Positions 14,701 to 29,700 of a DNA stretch of 64,000 nt are shown here, one piece after another. The notes beneath the pieces are model-generated. The model worked only from the letters and a program-made list of their open reading frames with translations. It did no database searches and was not told the DNA's origin. This DNA comes from Scatophagus argus (taxonomy: Eukaryota > Chordata > Actinopteri > Scatophagidae). The DNA lies in the NCBI RefSeq assembly GCF_020382885.2, contig NC_058498.1:7290501-7354500 (forward strand), read 5' to 3'. Both the position numbers and the translations under genes were made by a program. Numbering within the stretch: position 1 is the stretch's first letter; every line of letters begins with the position of its first letter.

Positions 14701-17700
14701 TATTTATATATTTTATATTTTCTTTCCCTCTCCTCCCTGGCACGATCTGACTTGTGTGAGACGTGCTCGTTGCCCATGTTCACGTAGGAGGTGAATGACG
14801 CTACAGCAGTTCCCCGTTCCACCTCCCTCACGAGTCACGTGTCTTCCTCCTACGGGCTTCCACTGTTGTGTACAGCCTCCTGTCTTCCACTCTCAATTTC
14901 TAGCCCCTGGCATGCACAGTGGTTTCTTACTTCTCTGGCACCCTTGTTTGTGGGAATCATGTTGGAGCAGGATGCAGATATTTTTTTCCCATAATTAAGA
15001 GAAAAACGTGTGTAATGTTTTTGAGATCACCCATGGGTTTTGTAGGGATGTATTGAAGTTGCATTAGTTCTCCATATTTTAAATACAGGAATAAGAGTTT
15101 CCATCTGTTCTCTCATCAGTTGTAGAAAAAACTGTAGTCTGTAGTCAAAACAGTTATTTTCATTGGATTTTCCAGGTTTTTGCTCAGATAATTTAAAGCT
15201 CATGCACCTTATCTAATCTTATCATCTGTGTATGGCTGCTGTTTCTTCTTTTTGCTTGCAAACGAAAACTAAACTGTTAAACTACATGGTTATTGCAGTG
15301 TTTGTCCGAAGTTTGTCGTTAATCATAAGACCTAAGTAACAGTGGGCAATAGGACGATTTAAGATCGCGAATGTCCCAGAAGGTGAATGTGGGAGCTTAA
15401 CAACTTTCAGATTTCCGTCTATATAATTTAAAGTAGAAGTTCTTTGGAATTAGATGCACATGGGAAACTTTAGAATAAATGTCACTTCAATGACATTTAG
15501 AGAAATTGCCAGGCTAAATAAACTTGAGGTCCTTTTCATAAATTTGTACGTAGAGTAGCAAGCTTAAGACACATAGACAAAGTGTCATTGTCATGTCTCT
15601 TTCATAGCTAATGTCCTGATGTCATAATATAAGGCATAGCAGAGCTTATTTTATCAATTTGATAAACAGGGTAATGCACATCTGTGGATGGATGCAGCTT
15701 TGTTTGAAAACAGGGCTGCATATAGTGGTCAGGGGCTTTGACACAGGCAGTGGCAAAGCTATTGAAGATTAAGGAAAGGAATTAACTTGTGTGTGTTTGT
15801 TCTGTCCTCTTCATGTTTGTCTATAATGCCCTTGTCATCATGAGAGTGGGGTTAATCAGATTAAATTTTAGGTTGTAAAGCTGGAGCTAGCGATATAACG
15901 AACAATATGTCCCAGTGGGTTGATTATCAGCCATGTCATCACAAAAGCCTGCTGTTCACCAGCTGGAACTGCTCTTGATCCTCTCACAACCCACAAGTCT
16001 AACCTGAGACTTAATTTAAGTTCTGTTAGCCGTGGAAAATAAGGACAACATTGTACTGTAGGTATTTAAATGAATTGCATGATGATATGTATGCAAAGTT
16101 GTTTCGTACAAACTGATTTATTCCCTCTTGGTAAAGCTTTTAACACAGTAATTTGTGCTTTTTGGCGCTACAGTAAGTCTATAATTTCCCTGCATTGTGT
16201 GAAATCTGCACAAGCATGGATGTTTCAAAATTTACTTCAATGAGCTTTTGTTTAGTTTTACAAATACAAAATGTTCTATTTTTTCCATTGAGAACATGTT
16301 TCCCTGCACTCTTAGCTTAGCAAAAGAAACAGCATGCCATTGTTGATTTAAACAAAACAAAACAAAACAAATTTTGTGTTAACTGATTTGTGAACTATAT
16401 AATATTTCACACACTTTCTCTCTCTGTTCTTTCAGGAACCTATAAAGTCCAGGGCGCCACAGCTCCATTTGGAGTATAGATTTTACAAACAGTTGGGAAA
16501 TTCAGGTAAGAGCGTTCTGTTGGTTATTACTCTCTGCTAGACAGAACCATAATGACTGATTTAAGTATTAGTGGGCCTTTTATACTAGATTAGATGCATT
16601 TGATGGGAAGACAAAAAAAAACACCAAACAATAATACAAACAATAATCTTCACTGGTGGACAAATGTAAAAAACACAGTTTACATGTGAAAATGACACAT
16701 CTTCACCTGATAATAATTATGTTGCCATTGTAATACCTTAGTGATTTTGGTAGTTTTATTTTTATATTAATTTGGCTAATGCTACATCTAATGCAGAGTT
16801 TACAGAAGATAGGGCAAATTGCAGTAGTCTCATCTGGTTTCACGAGAGTGACAGGTTCAATTGCATAAGTACGAGAGTTGGTAATCAGGAATAATGGCAG
16901 CCTTTTAAGAGAACAAGTGGACAAATGGGAGAGACAGAGGACAAAGATTTAATCCCTAAAAATGTTGGCACTCTGAAATGGAGTTGGCTGAGTGGATGTT
17001 TTAAAAATATTTTTTCATGCTGTTCCATTTGTATTTAGTTTGTCCGAGACCATTTGTTTACAGGGCTAAATACTGCAGCAAATATGATTGTATCCTGTTA
17101 TTCTTCTTATTTTCTTATTTTGTTTAATTTAACCTATATATGCAAGGTCTGCAATTTAGTTGTTGTGGAGCTATTGTTCAGTTTGATCTTCCTGTTATGC
17201 TAGTATGCATATGATTTGTCCTTCGTCTGTATTCATCCAGTTAACACAGATTGTGTTAATTTTGGAAAAGCTTAGTTCCCCTCTCTGCTCTGAAATGTGA
17301 GACCTCTTTTTTCAGATTTAGAGTATTAAGTTTTTGCATGTGAGAACTGTGAGCGTACTGTGGATGGAAGACAAATACAGAGAGGAACGTGACTGTATAT
17401 AAAGATGAACGCTCCCCAAAAGTGAAGCAAAATATCTCAGTTGTCTCAAAAGTGCACATCAAATAAATTTTGCTCAAAGATGGTTTCTGTCGTTTTAGGT
17501 AGTTCTTACCCTGCTGATGTATGTTTGTTTTTCTTAAAAGTTTAGTTTTAATTAGTTATGTGACAGGTTGACTGTCATGATTGACAGCTGAGCCCTTAAT
17601 TGGGGTGAATGTCTGCTTGGGTGGGGACATGATATCATAGGTCCACTACATAGACTCTGGCCCCAAATGACATCACCAGCGCAAGACAGCACGATTAATA

Positions 17701-20700
17701 CCTGGGACATTTTGGCTTCACTTTTGTACAGTGGGAGGACACATGAACACAAGTCCAAGTCCTACTTGATGCTAAATTTCACATTGTGTGCAGTGTGTGT
17801 TTTGTGTTTATCTTAAGTGGATGTTTCCTGTTTCCTCTTTTCGAATCCCTCATTTTCAGTACCCAGAGTCTTTCTGCTACAGTATTGCCCGTAACATGTT
17901 AATGTTCTATGATGCATAGCTGTGGCTCCAGGGCAGCGGCTCTTTGATCTAGACTAGCTAGTTATAGAGGGTGAGAGAGAAGACCAGTCCGAGTCAGATG
18001 GTTGGGAGGGACTGGGACCTGATTTGTTTCACATGACCGCCTGGCTGGTTGGCTGGCGTTGGCTTTGGAAATGTTCACCTGTCATGTTTGTCTAAGGTTG
18101 TGTAGATGCATGTGTTGAATTGGCTGGCACACAACACTCATGCTTAATCTCAAATCGGAAGCCATTTAAACATGTCGCCGCTACTTAGTCAAACTGACAG
18201 GAGCAAAAGGCACAGAGAAGAGGTCTGTGCAGTCTCCCGATCCTGCTGCTTTTTGCAGCACAATCACGCACACCTGCTTGTCTCATCTGTCTGCCCAGAC
18301 CAAGTCCTTTGTAATTGCATAAATGCATATACCGAGTTATGACGTGACTTTAGATTTTACTGCATTTTACAGCCTAAAGTAGGTTTACTGGGTCTTTTAA
18401 AGGGAAACCGGATCATGAAATTATGCTAGAACCTTCCCTCCCCAGCATATTTGAAAATACAACAGAGAAGTGAGGGAGCAGAGACTGTACGTGGAGTGGT
18501 CTTGTGGCCATATTTGTGTGTGACCTGTCTATTTTCCATTGGCACAAGTCACGGCGTGTCAGACCATGCTGCACTGATCTCCATTTCCATTACCAGTTCA
18601 GCTGTGCCAAGTTGTGCCAGGCTGTATAGACTCTCCCTCTGGAACCGAACTCATCCAACCTGTGACGACCCCTCTTTCTCCCCCTCAAACAAGTGTGTGT
18701 GTGTGTGTGTGTGTGTGTGACTCGACTCGTGGAGGGGACCAAAGAAAAAGGCATTTCTGAAAGTCTCTGTGTGTTCAGCTCAGTATTTTGAAGCTTCTAA
18801 TTGAATCCCCGTGGTTTTCTCTTTTGTCCCTGGTACTTTCAGATATCTGCCTTACTTTACTGTTTCATCATGTTCACTTTCAGCTACAGGAGACCCAACT
18901 TTTCTACATTTTGGTACTTCATAATAAAAGCCGTTAAGAAATAAAATAACTAGGGTGAAGACTTTATTGGAATTTAAATGCTAAACATTGAATTAGTGGA
19001 GCTTTGTTAACAGCTATTCTTCAGTTCTGTAGGCAAGAAGAGTACAAACAGAACAGAAACAGCCACAGTGAGTTAGATAAGAAACAGCAGGCTCTTACTG
19101 CACCTCTGTAAACAGCTCACCTCCAGCGGATAAACAGCTTCTTTTACCTACCGTGCTTTTCGATGAAGAAACACTTAGAACAAAATAACAAGGGAATTGA
19201 ATGTGTTTTCCCACTGTTGTACATTCACTTGTTTCACAGTTTAGATTAGCCCACTTCTGTTTAACATTATAGACTCAAGACAAGCATGTCATCAGACACA
19301 CCTTCAAGCAGGTAGCCCTATTGTTCTGGAGAAGAGGAAGACGAGAGGTGACCAAGCTTTTTCAGTTGCTGCCCCAAAGCTCTGGAATGAGCTGCCTGTG
19401 AAGATTAGGCAGGCAGACTCACTTCCAGTTTTTAAATCCTCTCTTAAAATGCATTTCTTCTCTTTGGCATTTAACTCAGTGTGAAATGTTGGCTGTTTTG
19501 TTTTTTTTTTTATCTTCTTCTATCTCTTTTATTGCCTTTTCATTTGTTTTTATTTTTGTCATGTTTTTAAACTGTTTTTTAAACGTGTGTACAGCACTTT
19601 GGCCAACGACGTTGTTTTTAAAGTGCTTTACAAATAAAGCTGAATTGAAATGGAGATGCAGATCCCAGCTGCCGTGGGCACTGAAGTGGCGAGTCAAACC
19701 GAGGCAAGCCAAACTGCACATGTGTATGTAAAATGTAGGGTCAGGGGACGTGGAAGTGACTGCCTGGTCAGATTAGCTTGGACAGCGGCATAGAGGTAAC
19801 CGCCCATGAGAAACTACTGTCAGACCTTCTTCTTCTTCACTGATGGAGCCTTGACAGTCACTAGATGCACGTTGGTGGTCCCTCGAGAGAGTGTCCATGT
19901 GGGTGTTGTAGAACTGCTAGCTATTCCTTGTCCCCTTATTGCAGTTAACCCCCCCCCCCGCCTGACAAGTGTGTGCATCGTGGTCTAATTTAGTGACACG
20001 TGCCAGTTTCTTGGCTCCTTGTGCAATAGCAAAAGCCCTCCACTGTTGAGAAGGAGGTGGGGCATTAGGGCAGTCCTTGACTATTTATAGATGGCCCTCT
20101 ACAAGCAGTTGGGCCGCTATGGTGTGTCTGCTTGGATAGCTTCCTTAGCCACAGTATCCTCTGTCTCCCAGATTGACTGTCTGCTGCCTGCAGATTGCAG
20201 GGACACTCTCTGACATGCATTGATAACAGGGTGTGGTCTGCCTTTTTATGGTAGTTCTCATTTTTCTCTTCAAGTTTGATCTGTGAGCAAATCTTACATG
20301 CATAAGTAAACTTAACAGTGACTGTAAATGTTATTTGATTCTAGCAGAGGAATGCTCTTGTCTTGGGCTTCTCTCCATGTCCCTGGTTGCGTGATGTGGT
20401 GCATTGAGATCACCTCCAGCCTTTAGCTTTTCCTCTTTTTGTCCAAGATCTGGGGTTGTGCACCATGTAAAAATGTCCCTAACCCTTACACACATCTATG
20501 TAATATGCATAGGGAGGATAATAGAACAAGCTGATGAGAAACGCATCAAAGTGCAGAATGAGACATTAATACACGATGATTTACACGTGATTTCAGTTAC
20601 ACTTGCTGCTGTACACCTTTTACAGATAATCATATGATTGACTCGTGCAAGCAAATCCTAGACTAAGATCAAGATGTATTTACAAAAAGAAATCCTTGCA

Positions 20701-23700
20701 ATACTTGGATGGTATGTTTTTTTTTTACAGGAATCTTTGTTATACTCTGCTCTGAATCCAGCAGTGTTTTTTGTAAGCCCTGTATCATACTAGAGGCACG
20801 TTGACCTATGCTATTGACTATCCTACAATGTTTTTGTCTTTTAAAAATAGAAACATATGTCGGTATATTTGTTTACTCAGTCTGTACTGAAACAGCTGGT
20901 GAGATCTTGCTGCTTTTTGACATCATCAAAAATTGTTCAGAGTCAACAGTTGTTGTGACTTGTCATGTAATCTTGCCAAAGACTGATAGGCAGTGAGTTG
21001 GTGGAAGCCAAGGACACAATTTATGATGAATGTTAAATTCCCTCCCACTATTTTGCAGCCCTTCATGATTCACATGATACTTTGAACCAGTGTTAGAATA
21101 TTAAGTTGCCAAGATGAAGCACGTTAAGTTGTCAAATCACAGAAATCAATTCACAATGGATTCAGCCAAATTCTAATTTGTAATACATTTGTCTTGTGTT
21201 AATGTTTGTTTGTTCATTGGCTGAGTCAGAGGTGGACACAGTTTATCATCTAAAACTGGAGATACAATATTACCACACAGTTTAGCAGAGAGGTGTTGTC
21301 TTCTCCATGATGATATGACAGGATGGTTCACTTGATTGTCTGGCATGGGAGGAGTCAAGGCGATAGATTAGATCTTCTTATGTTGTCGACTTGGCTAAAT
21401 GGGCACATGTGACCCTGACAGTCCTGCACAACCCAGGAGTCTCAAATATACCACGGTGTGGATTGGTCAGCACTTCACTCCCAGGAGGAGCTTATCTGCA
21501 CGCTGTTAATTCTCTCCTGTCCTGAACAGATCCCAGCTGTTGGGATAGACCTTGCAATAGACCTGGCATTACAGTTGCTTTTGGTAGTATCAGCAATACT
21601 AGCAATTGTCATATAGCTGTTAAAATATTTTGGTGTCAGTAAAGCAACTTTTGAACTAGTCAGCCTGAGAGCTACTTTACCACTGTGGTGGCTTCAGCGG
21701 TGTGCCAGCCTTCATTTAACTGGACCGACTTAGTTCATATAATTAGTGTAATTGTATATTATTTACTGATGAGTATCGGCATACCTTTGAGTAATCATGG
21801 CCCCATCGAGGCTTTTGTTGGCATGGTATAATGCCTGTCATGCTTTGTCCAGTAGTCATGATGCAATGTAAGAAAGCAAATTAGGCCAGCTATGGAACAT
21901 TATATAATAAATACCATCACACTGCTTTGGAGATCAAAATATCAGGACTAATCTTGAAGACAGATAATGTGTTCCATTACTAGTTTTGCACACAATAAAT
22001 TAAGAGAGCGCTGTGTTGAGAGAAAATGCCCTAATTTTTATAAAAATCTGTCAAATCATTACTTGACTGAAATTGTGTGCAGCCACTGAGCTGCAGATAT
22101 TAGGTAGAATTAATAATTATCCTAATAAAACCAGGTATTGCTGTGTTGTTAATTCCTCACCAATGTTCAGCCCTACAGCATCTTGTGGGATTGTTGTGCT
22201 TGTGAGCTATGATGCATTTGTAGCTCCAGGCTTAGTCTGTTCAAGCCCAAGTGCTGCTCACATTTCATCCTTGTGAGAACATTTCCAGAGCACTGGGCCT
22301 AATGGAAATTATTTCACTTCTCCTCCTCCTCCTCCTCTCTCAGTGCACTCCACTTTATAATCTTAATCTTTAATATGAATTCCCTGTCTTCTCTTCATCT
22401 CTGACCATCTCCTCTCTTCTTTGACCTCTTGACTCTGACATTTCATTGTAGGGCAACATTGTCTTCAGCTGCCATGATGCAGCCTTCCCTATTACTGTGT
22501 TGCCTTAGAGGGCCCGACCGCTGATACAATAGGTTGGATTGTCTGAAATTGTCAATGACAGCAAGGGTCAGAGGACCACTGACATTGTCTTGCAGTGAAA
22601 GCCAGGACATATTCCACAGATGTATTTATGTATTTTTGACGTGACTTTATCATTTAATAGTTCTAAATAATATTTATAGACATTTCTCATCACAGAAGTG
22701 GTTTAGTTTGCTTATCACTGAACGGCGTGAATGAATGCTTTTGAAGAGAACATAAATGTCAAATCAACATGATTATTGGCAGGACCGTATGATTCATCTT
22801 TCTGTTGCTTTTTTTTTTTAAAGTGCTCACTGTTTCCTATTACAGAGAAAATTTGTTGCATTGGAACATGATTTCATTTTGGTTTGGTTTGTTTTGTTGT
22901 CATGATTAAGTTAGTGTCAGCAATAACAATGCACATCGCCTCACCCCAAAAATGTGCTCTGGGCTTTTTCCACCAGCCACTTCTCGAGTGGTGCTTACAG
23001 CCGCTGTAAGCACCAATCTTTGCTCACATCCACCAACAGAAGAATATAATACACTTTGTGCTTTTCCCCCTGTTGATGACTGTGCTTTGAATGCCCGTTA
23101 GATTTGGGCCAAGCTTTGACGAGTCAGCCTCCCAGTAAACTCTTGTCACTGCATCATTTGTTATGGGCATTAGAGGCAGATCGGCGCTGATGGGACATTT
23201 TACGAACTATCATTATGGACGGACCTCTGCTCAGATTGCTGGTGATGGCTGCACAGCCTTCACCAGTCAGCTTCTCAACTGGAATTACTGTCCTGGAGGA
23301 AAAATAACAGCTCAAAAAATCACCCCCATCTAGATTTTTTTTCCATTTACCTGGAGACTGGTGGTTTTGATCGTGGGATAGCTGTTAGGCAACAGCATTT
23401 CTGACAGTGAATCAGAAGTCAATGCTCAAACAGTCATGTCCATGAGGGTTTTAAAATGCCACTGGGAAAGAACTGGCAAAAATGGTAGATAAATGAGTGC
23501 TTGTTTTTGTGTCTACATAGTGTTTTGTTTTTTTTTCTTCCAAGAAACTGTTGGATGTTATTTTGAAATATGATGCTAATTCCTCCACAGCTCTGAGCAG
23601 TTCATCTTGTTGTGACAAAGCAGTTGCAGGCTGCAGCCAGCAGCTTTGGGTCATTGTGAGAAGTAACAAACACTACATACTGGTTTGTTTTGCCACGCCC

Positions 23701-26700
23701 AGAATTTCCTACCATCAAAAAAACGATACACGTAAAGATAGTACATTCTGCCGGGTTGATCCATCCACATTCTTTGGACGTCGTACACATTACGACAACA
23801 TGGGTGTGGTGGTTTCTAGTAGCAAAGGCTATTTAGAGTTGTCGTCGCTATGCTGCTCACTGTCACTGGTGTTTGAGACACCTTGCTCTAGAATCCTGCT
23901 TCAGGGAAAAAGGAATCTGGAAGCCATACCTGTTTCTGACAAACATGTTTAGGGAAGCAAACTGAAGTGTAGTTTGTCTTTGCTGTTGTAGTGTCAGTGA
24001 AGAGCCACACGCACTTAAAAAAATCACTTAACAGTAGTTTTAAAGAGAAATGTTATTATGTATGATTTGACAACAGTTGTATTGTGATTTTTGAATTAAC
24101 CAATATTTGACAAAAGTCCACTAACTTGTGTGTGTGTGTGTGTGTTTCTGTTCACAGAGGGAATCCCTCAGGTGTACTACTTTGGCCCTTGTGGGAAATA
24201 CAACGCCATGGTGCTGGAGCTGCTCGGGCCCAGTCTAGAGGACCTCTTTGACCTCTGTGACCGCACCTTCTCCCTCAAGACCGTCCTCATGATAGCCATA
24301 CAGCTGGTAAGACCTAGACGAGTAGAGCAGTCGGCAAATATTTAAACAACTGGGATTTAACTCATGAAAAATATATCTATATATGTTCATATGCTCTCTG
24401 CATCCCGATTACAATCTTTGTTTTTACAGAACTGATGTGAAGTACTGGTTTTCAGGGAACACTTGAAAATATTTTCATTGCTGACATTGCTTGTTATCAA
24501 GATGCAATGAACCGTTCTTTTTTCACTCTTGTCATCAAATACTAATCTTTACTGTGATCCTAGATAACACGGATGGAGTATGTCCACACCAAGAGTCTGA
24601 TATACAGAGACGTGAAGCCAGAAAACTTCCTGGTGGGGCGGCCAGGAAGCAAGAGGCAGCACACCATCCACATCATTGACTTTGGTTTGGCCAAAGAGTA
24701 CATAGACCCTGAGACCAAAAAACACATCCCCTACCGGGAGCACAAGAGTCTGACCGGAACGGCACGCTATATGAGCATTAATACACACTTAGGAAAGGGT
24801 AAGGAAGTCTCAAGAACACGACTGTTGTTTGATTACCCCTTTGAATTTTCATAGACAAGCTTTGCACACATTTACATTCAGTTTAATAGAGACGTGTTAA
24901 CCGTAGTTTGTGCAAGTACGTCATCGAGCTGATCTTGCACGAGTCATTGTTTCACCATTTGAAGTTACCATACTGAACGTGTTCCTAGAGATCAGCCGTC
25001 CGACCACTCAGCTCAGGAGATGATTTTACTGATTAGTTCCTCCCCTCTACTTGTGGTGCTAATCACTCCAAGCCTTAATCATAGCCTTTTATGCTGTACG
25101 TGGTTAATTATCACTCCTGGATGATTGTGCAAATGTGCTTCACTGTATTTCCTAACACCCATTTGCCTATTAACTTTGCCAGCTGCTTCCAAAATGAATT
25201 TGCTTCTCACAGGTAACTTAATTTTCAATTTGTTCTTTTTTTTTTTTTTTTTCCAGAACAAAGCAGAAGGGATGATTTGGAGGCATTGGGTCACATGTTC
25301 ATGTACTTCCTCCGAGGCAGCCTCCCCTGGCAGGGCCTAAAGGTACTGGAGCATATTGTTTGACACTGTCCCAATATTGCCATATATTGATATACAGATT
25401 TCTGTAATCCTCTTAATGCTTATCGTAGAGAGGTACGTTTCCCTGCTGCGTTCCTCAGTACAGCATCTCTTTTGTACCCATCATCCACATGACTTCATAA
25501 CAGAGAGTCTTTACACTAGTGACATGTCAGGGTCTCCCCACTGGTGGATCTGTATTATTATTTTTCAAACATGAAAGTCTAAGAAGCACACACAGTATCA
25601 CTCAGGCGCAGAATTTGTTGAAGCCTCATCAACTGTTTAATTTGCTGTTTCTTAATACAACTTGATATCACATGTTATGATTAAGCACAAAGTTCATGTG
25701 CTCAGATTTAAATTACAGGGCAGAGGTAACACGAGGCAACAAACTGTTCCCTGTGCCAAGTATTTTTATTTTCTTTATCAGAACACTTTGAAGTCCTTCA
25801 GTGTTTTCTGTCACTATAAAAGTATGCCATTTTTACTCATTTCTTTTATGTAAGAATGTGAAAGAAGCTTTAAAATTCCTATTGTCCATAGTATAATGAT
25901 AGCTGATATTTTTAATTTATAAAGTAGTTTGTCATCACTTTCTGTGTGCTATCCGCTCACAATCAGATCTGTACAGTTGACTAGCAAAGTAAAAAGTCCC
26001 ATGCAACGTCACACATGTTTTGCATTCGAACAGTTCCCTGACAAAGAGCTTAAAGCACTAAGAATCAGAAGCTTGTCGACAGGTTATAGCTGCACAGAGT
26101 TGCTGGGATTTTTGCAGGCGTTGATATCAAAGGTTTACATTGAATAGACCAGAAGACAAGACACCTCATCTGAACATTTGCTATGTGGGAGGAAGCTCGT
26201 GGTGGATGATTGTGAGGGATGTTTGAATGTGGAGGATGTTTGGTTGGCCAGGCCAGAACAAGTTCTCACCAACACACAACATGACCGTTTGCATTGAAAT
26301 GCAGTACAGGAGTATAGTGACCAGTAGTGGGACTCATGATGTGTTGTACTCACGTCTGTATAACCGTGTAGAGTCATTTCTGGTGCTGTAGAGCAGCATC
26401 ACTCAATTGCTGATGAGTAGAAGGTGTTTATCTGGTCTGATGAATCCCTGTGGATATTAAACAGTGGTAGATTGAGTGTGTTTCCTGAGCAACAAGAGAA
26501 AATATGTGAACCTTTCATGCATAGTTGAAAATGTACAGGCCAGAGGGTGAAATGCAACCATTTTGGATGCATTACACTGTTGTAAAGTGGTTCTGTTATT
26601 TATTATAGACTGCCACTCTGATGTCCAAGTATACCATAATATCAAAGATTATCTGTTCACTGGAATCATGTGTCCCCAAGGAGACTTTCCCCAAGACAAT

Positions 26701-29700
26701 GCCCCCCGTCAAATGCACGAATCCTCCCGGGATGATTGGAGAAACATGAGGAGACATGATGGACATGAACTGACCCCACAGTCACCTGATATTAAGACCA
26801 TTATGGTTGTTGTAATAAGTACTGATGTTTCTGAAGTGGGCTTTAAACCTTGTAACGCTGCAGTCCCTTTGAGTCACTTGTGGTTAAAGTAGTCCAGAAC
26901 AGTGGTTTCTGTTTTTCCTCTGAATGGGTGCAAATCTTATCCGATTTTCACCAGCACAAGCCCTCAGTGATGTACGTATCTGTGTATAAGTGTGTGTGAC
27001 TGAGCAATTCACAATGACCAACCAGAGCATTTGCATTTCTCTACAACTCAAGCGCTCAAAGTATAAGACATCTCGATATCATATCAATCGGATCGGTTTA
27101 CACTGCCCACAGCTATGTATTCGCTCAGACTTGGAGTCTAATATGTATTCTTCTTGTCTCCATCCTAGGCTGACACTTTGAAGGAGCGGTATCAGAAAAT
27201 TGGGGACACCAAACGAGCGACACCCATTGAAGTGCTTTGTGAAAGCTTCCCTGGTCAGTAGAGTCAACAGATGTCCTTTGTTTGCTGTGTTATTTAGTTT
27301 CTCCGTCATTCAGCCAGATTTCTAATTTAATGTTTTCGGCTGCTACAGAAGAGATGGCCACCTATCTGCGCTATGTGAGGAGGCTGGACTTCTTTGAGAA
27401 GCCTGATTATGACTACTTGAGGAAGCTCTTCACTGATCTGTTCGACAGGAACGGCTATGTCTTTGACTATGAATATGACTGGGTCGGCAAATCACTTGTA
27501 AGTGCCTCTTACTGAATCCCTCATCCTCCTCCTCCTCCTCCTCCTCCTCTCCCTCTGAAATCCTTTGATTGGACCATCTAGTTTCAGAGCTGTTATTGCT
27601 CTCACTCCAGTTTCTCACCAGATAATCACCCTTTGGTTTTGCAAACACTGTTGTGCAAAATTTCTTCCTTTGTTTGCGCTTTTTATTCATTTGCTATATT
27701 CAACACTGTAGTTTCTATAAATTGTCTTCATTTTGACAGTGTTCGTTTTCTTGTATTTCTTGCAGCCCACACCGATAGGCCCCATCCCCAGTGACACGCC
27801 CCTGCAGCCCAGCAGCAGAGACAAAGCACAACAGCAGACCAAAAACCAGGTGAGGTCATCAGCATTAAAACACAGCAAGCACTGATGTCATTCAGGTTCC
27901 TCTGTAAGGTTTCTCTTGTTGTATCCAGCTGTGATCAGCTTCCAGGAGAAAATAGCTGCTGTTCAGTTCCACTTCTCTTGCATTCAGTGGCAGAGGTGTC
28001 GTATTTTCCTCAATATTTGTCAGACAATAAAACTTTTCCAAAAACTGATGCCTTAGTCATAAATTGATCGACGTGCTCGATCATGAGGCAGGCTGTCCAG
28101 CTCCAGCTGTGAGACAAAGCACTGTTTTTGGCTTCAGATTATTATTCACACCTTGCCACTCTAAGCTTCAGTCATTGCATGCATGAGTTGAAAATGCAAA
28201 TTGCATTGTTCATACCAGTAATGACAAGCTCTGTGCTTAGTGTGTGACAAAGTGTGTTTTTTTTTTTTATTGTTTTTTTTTTATTGGCATGCGATCCGAG
28301 CCTTGTTTTCTTTGTTTGGTGTAGAAGGTGGGTAATAATTCAAGACTTTTAGTAGAAAATGCCCATGAAATCCTTATGAGAGACATAAATCATATTGTTG
28401 TACTTGACAAGTCTGACTCATTGTTTCCCTTAAAACCATAGAGGGAGTGCATTAGATTTTATGATTGACTTATTGCAGTGGACTCTAGCCTCTTTTTACT
28501 GCTCTCCAGTTAACATGATTGGCTTGATAACAGCTTGCTCCCTTTTGAAGTTCCTGTACTGTGGTTGATGCCTGTGACTGTAAAAGCTTTTAAGATCCTG
28601 GTTAAAACAGTCAGCCGCAATAAAGGAAAACATGTGGTCTCTCTCTCTGTATTTACAAGTTATGGTTGTTGGTGATAAACTTTTAGGTCTACAAATGAAG
28701 GTGCGATGTTTAAATAACAAAACATGTACTCTGAACTCGAACCTCCAGTTGAAGTCTGAATAACGCTGTCACCCAAAGGCACAGTCACGTAGAGTATAGT
28801 TTGTGTCGTATTGAATATGTAGCGCTAGTTGAGGTTATCAAGGCTGTTTTCTTTTACTCTTGCATGACATTATTAGTGTGTGGATCTATGCTTTGCATAA
28901 ATTTTTGCTTCCCTCTACTCCTCTATTAACATAGTTTGTCTTAACAAGCCTGCTTCTGCTTGGGAGATGTCTTCTATAATTTTTTTGTTTTTGTTTCTTT
29001 TCTTTTTTTTTTTGTCATTCACTCCCCTTCCTCTATGTCCCTCCACCCCTCCACCCTCACCCCCCCCCTCACATTGCCTCACCCCACCCCACCTCCCCCC
29101 ACTACTTCACGACCACCTGCCTCAACCCTTTTTGCTCTTTGCGTCAAGTCGCCTGAGCCCAAAGGAAGCGAGTCTCAGCCCACTCCAGTGACCAATAAGG
29201 AGACTCTGGGGTCGCACCTCACAGCTGAGCGGCTGGGGGGCTCTGTTCAGGTACTGCTGCTGCTGCTGCTGCCGCTTCTGCTGCTGCTCTGATGGCTAAT
29301 GCATGAAGCCACGTAGTTTTGTATGTGTCTGATCCCCCTCTCACCCTGACCCCACACCCGCTGCCCGTCTCGATTCTCTGTGTGTGTCTGCATCAGACTG
29401 TTTGAATCTGAATCCCTGTGTGCCAGTGCTTTGCCTGTTCTGTTTCCTCTCACTGCTTCAGTCGCCACGTCTGCTGTAGGCTGCCCACAGGAAGGGCCAT
29501 GCAAAGAGGACATCCAGCAGCAACTGCCATTCAAGGCTGATGAAATGAAGATTCTTAAATTGTTGGAAAAACATTGAGAAAATAGAGTTCAAAAACAGCG
29601 CAGTAGATTTTTGTGTTTTACTTTCCTCATCAGTAAAAATACAGCAGAGAACTCAGAATTATTAATTTTTATTTTTTTGCTGTATTCCAAAAAAGGCCAG

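Larger units (their letters stand above)
16506..24157 (+). other. csnk1g2 intron 2, 7.7 kb
   Basis: No coding exon was recognised. It contains a (GT)n tract (18693-18719), a LINE 3' end (19300-19650), a run of C at about 19949-19958 and a (TG)n tract against the 3' splice site (24127-24145). The rest looks like ordinary AT-rich intron. Confidence 0.6.
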
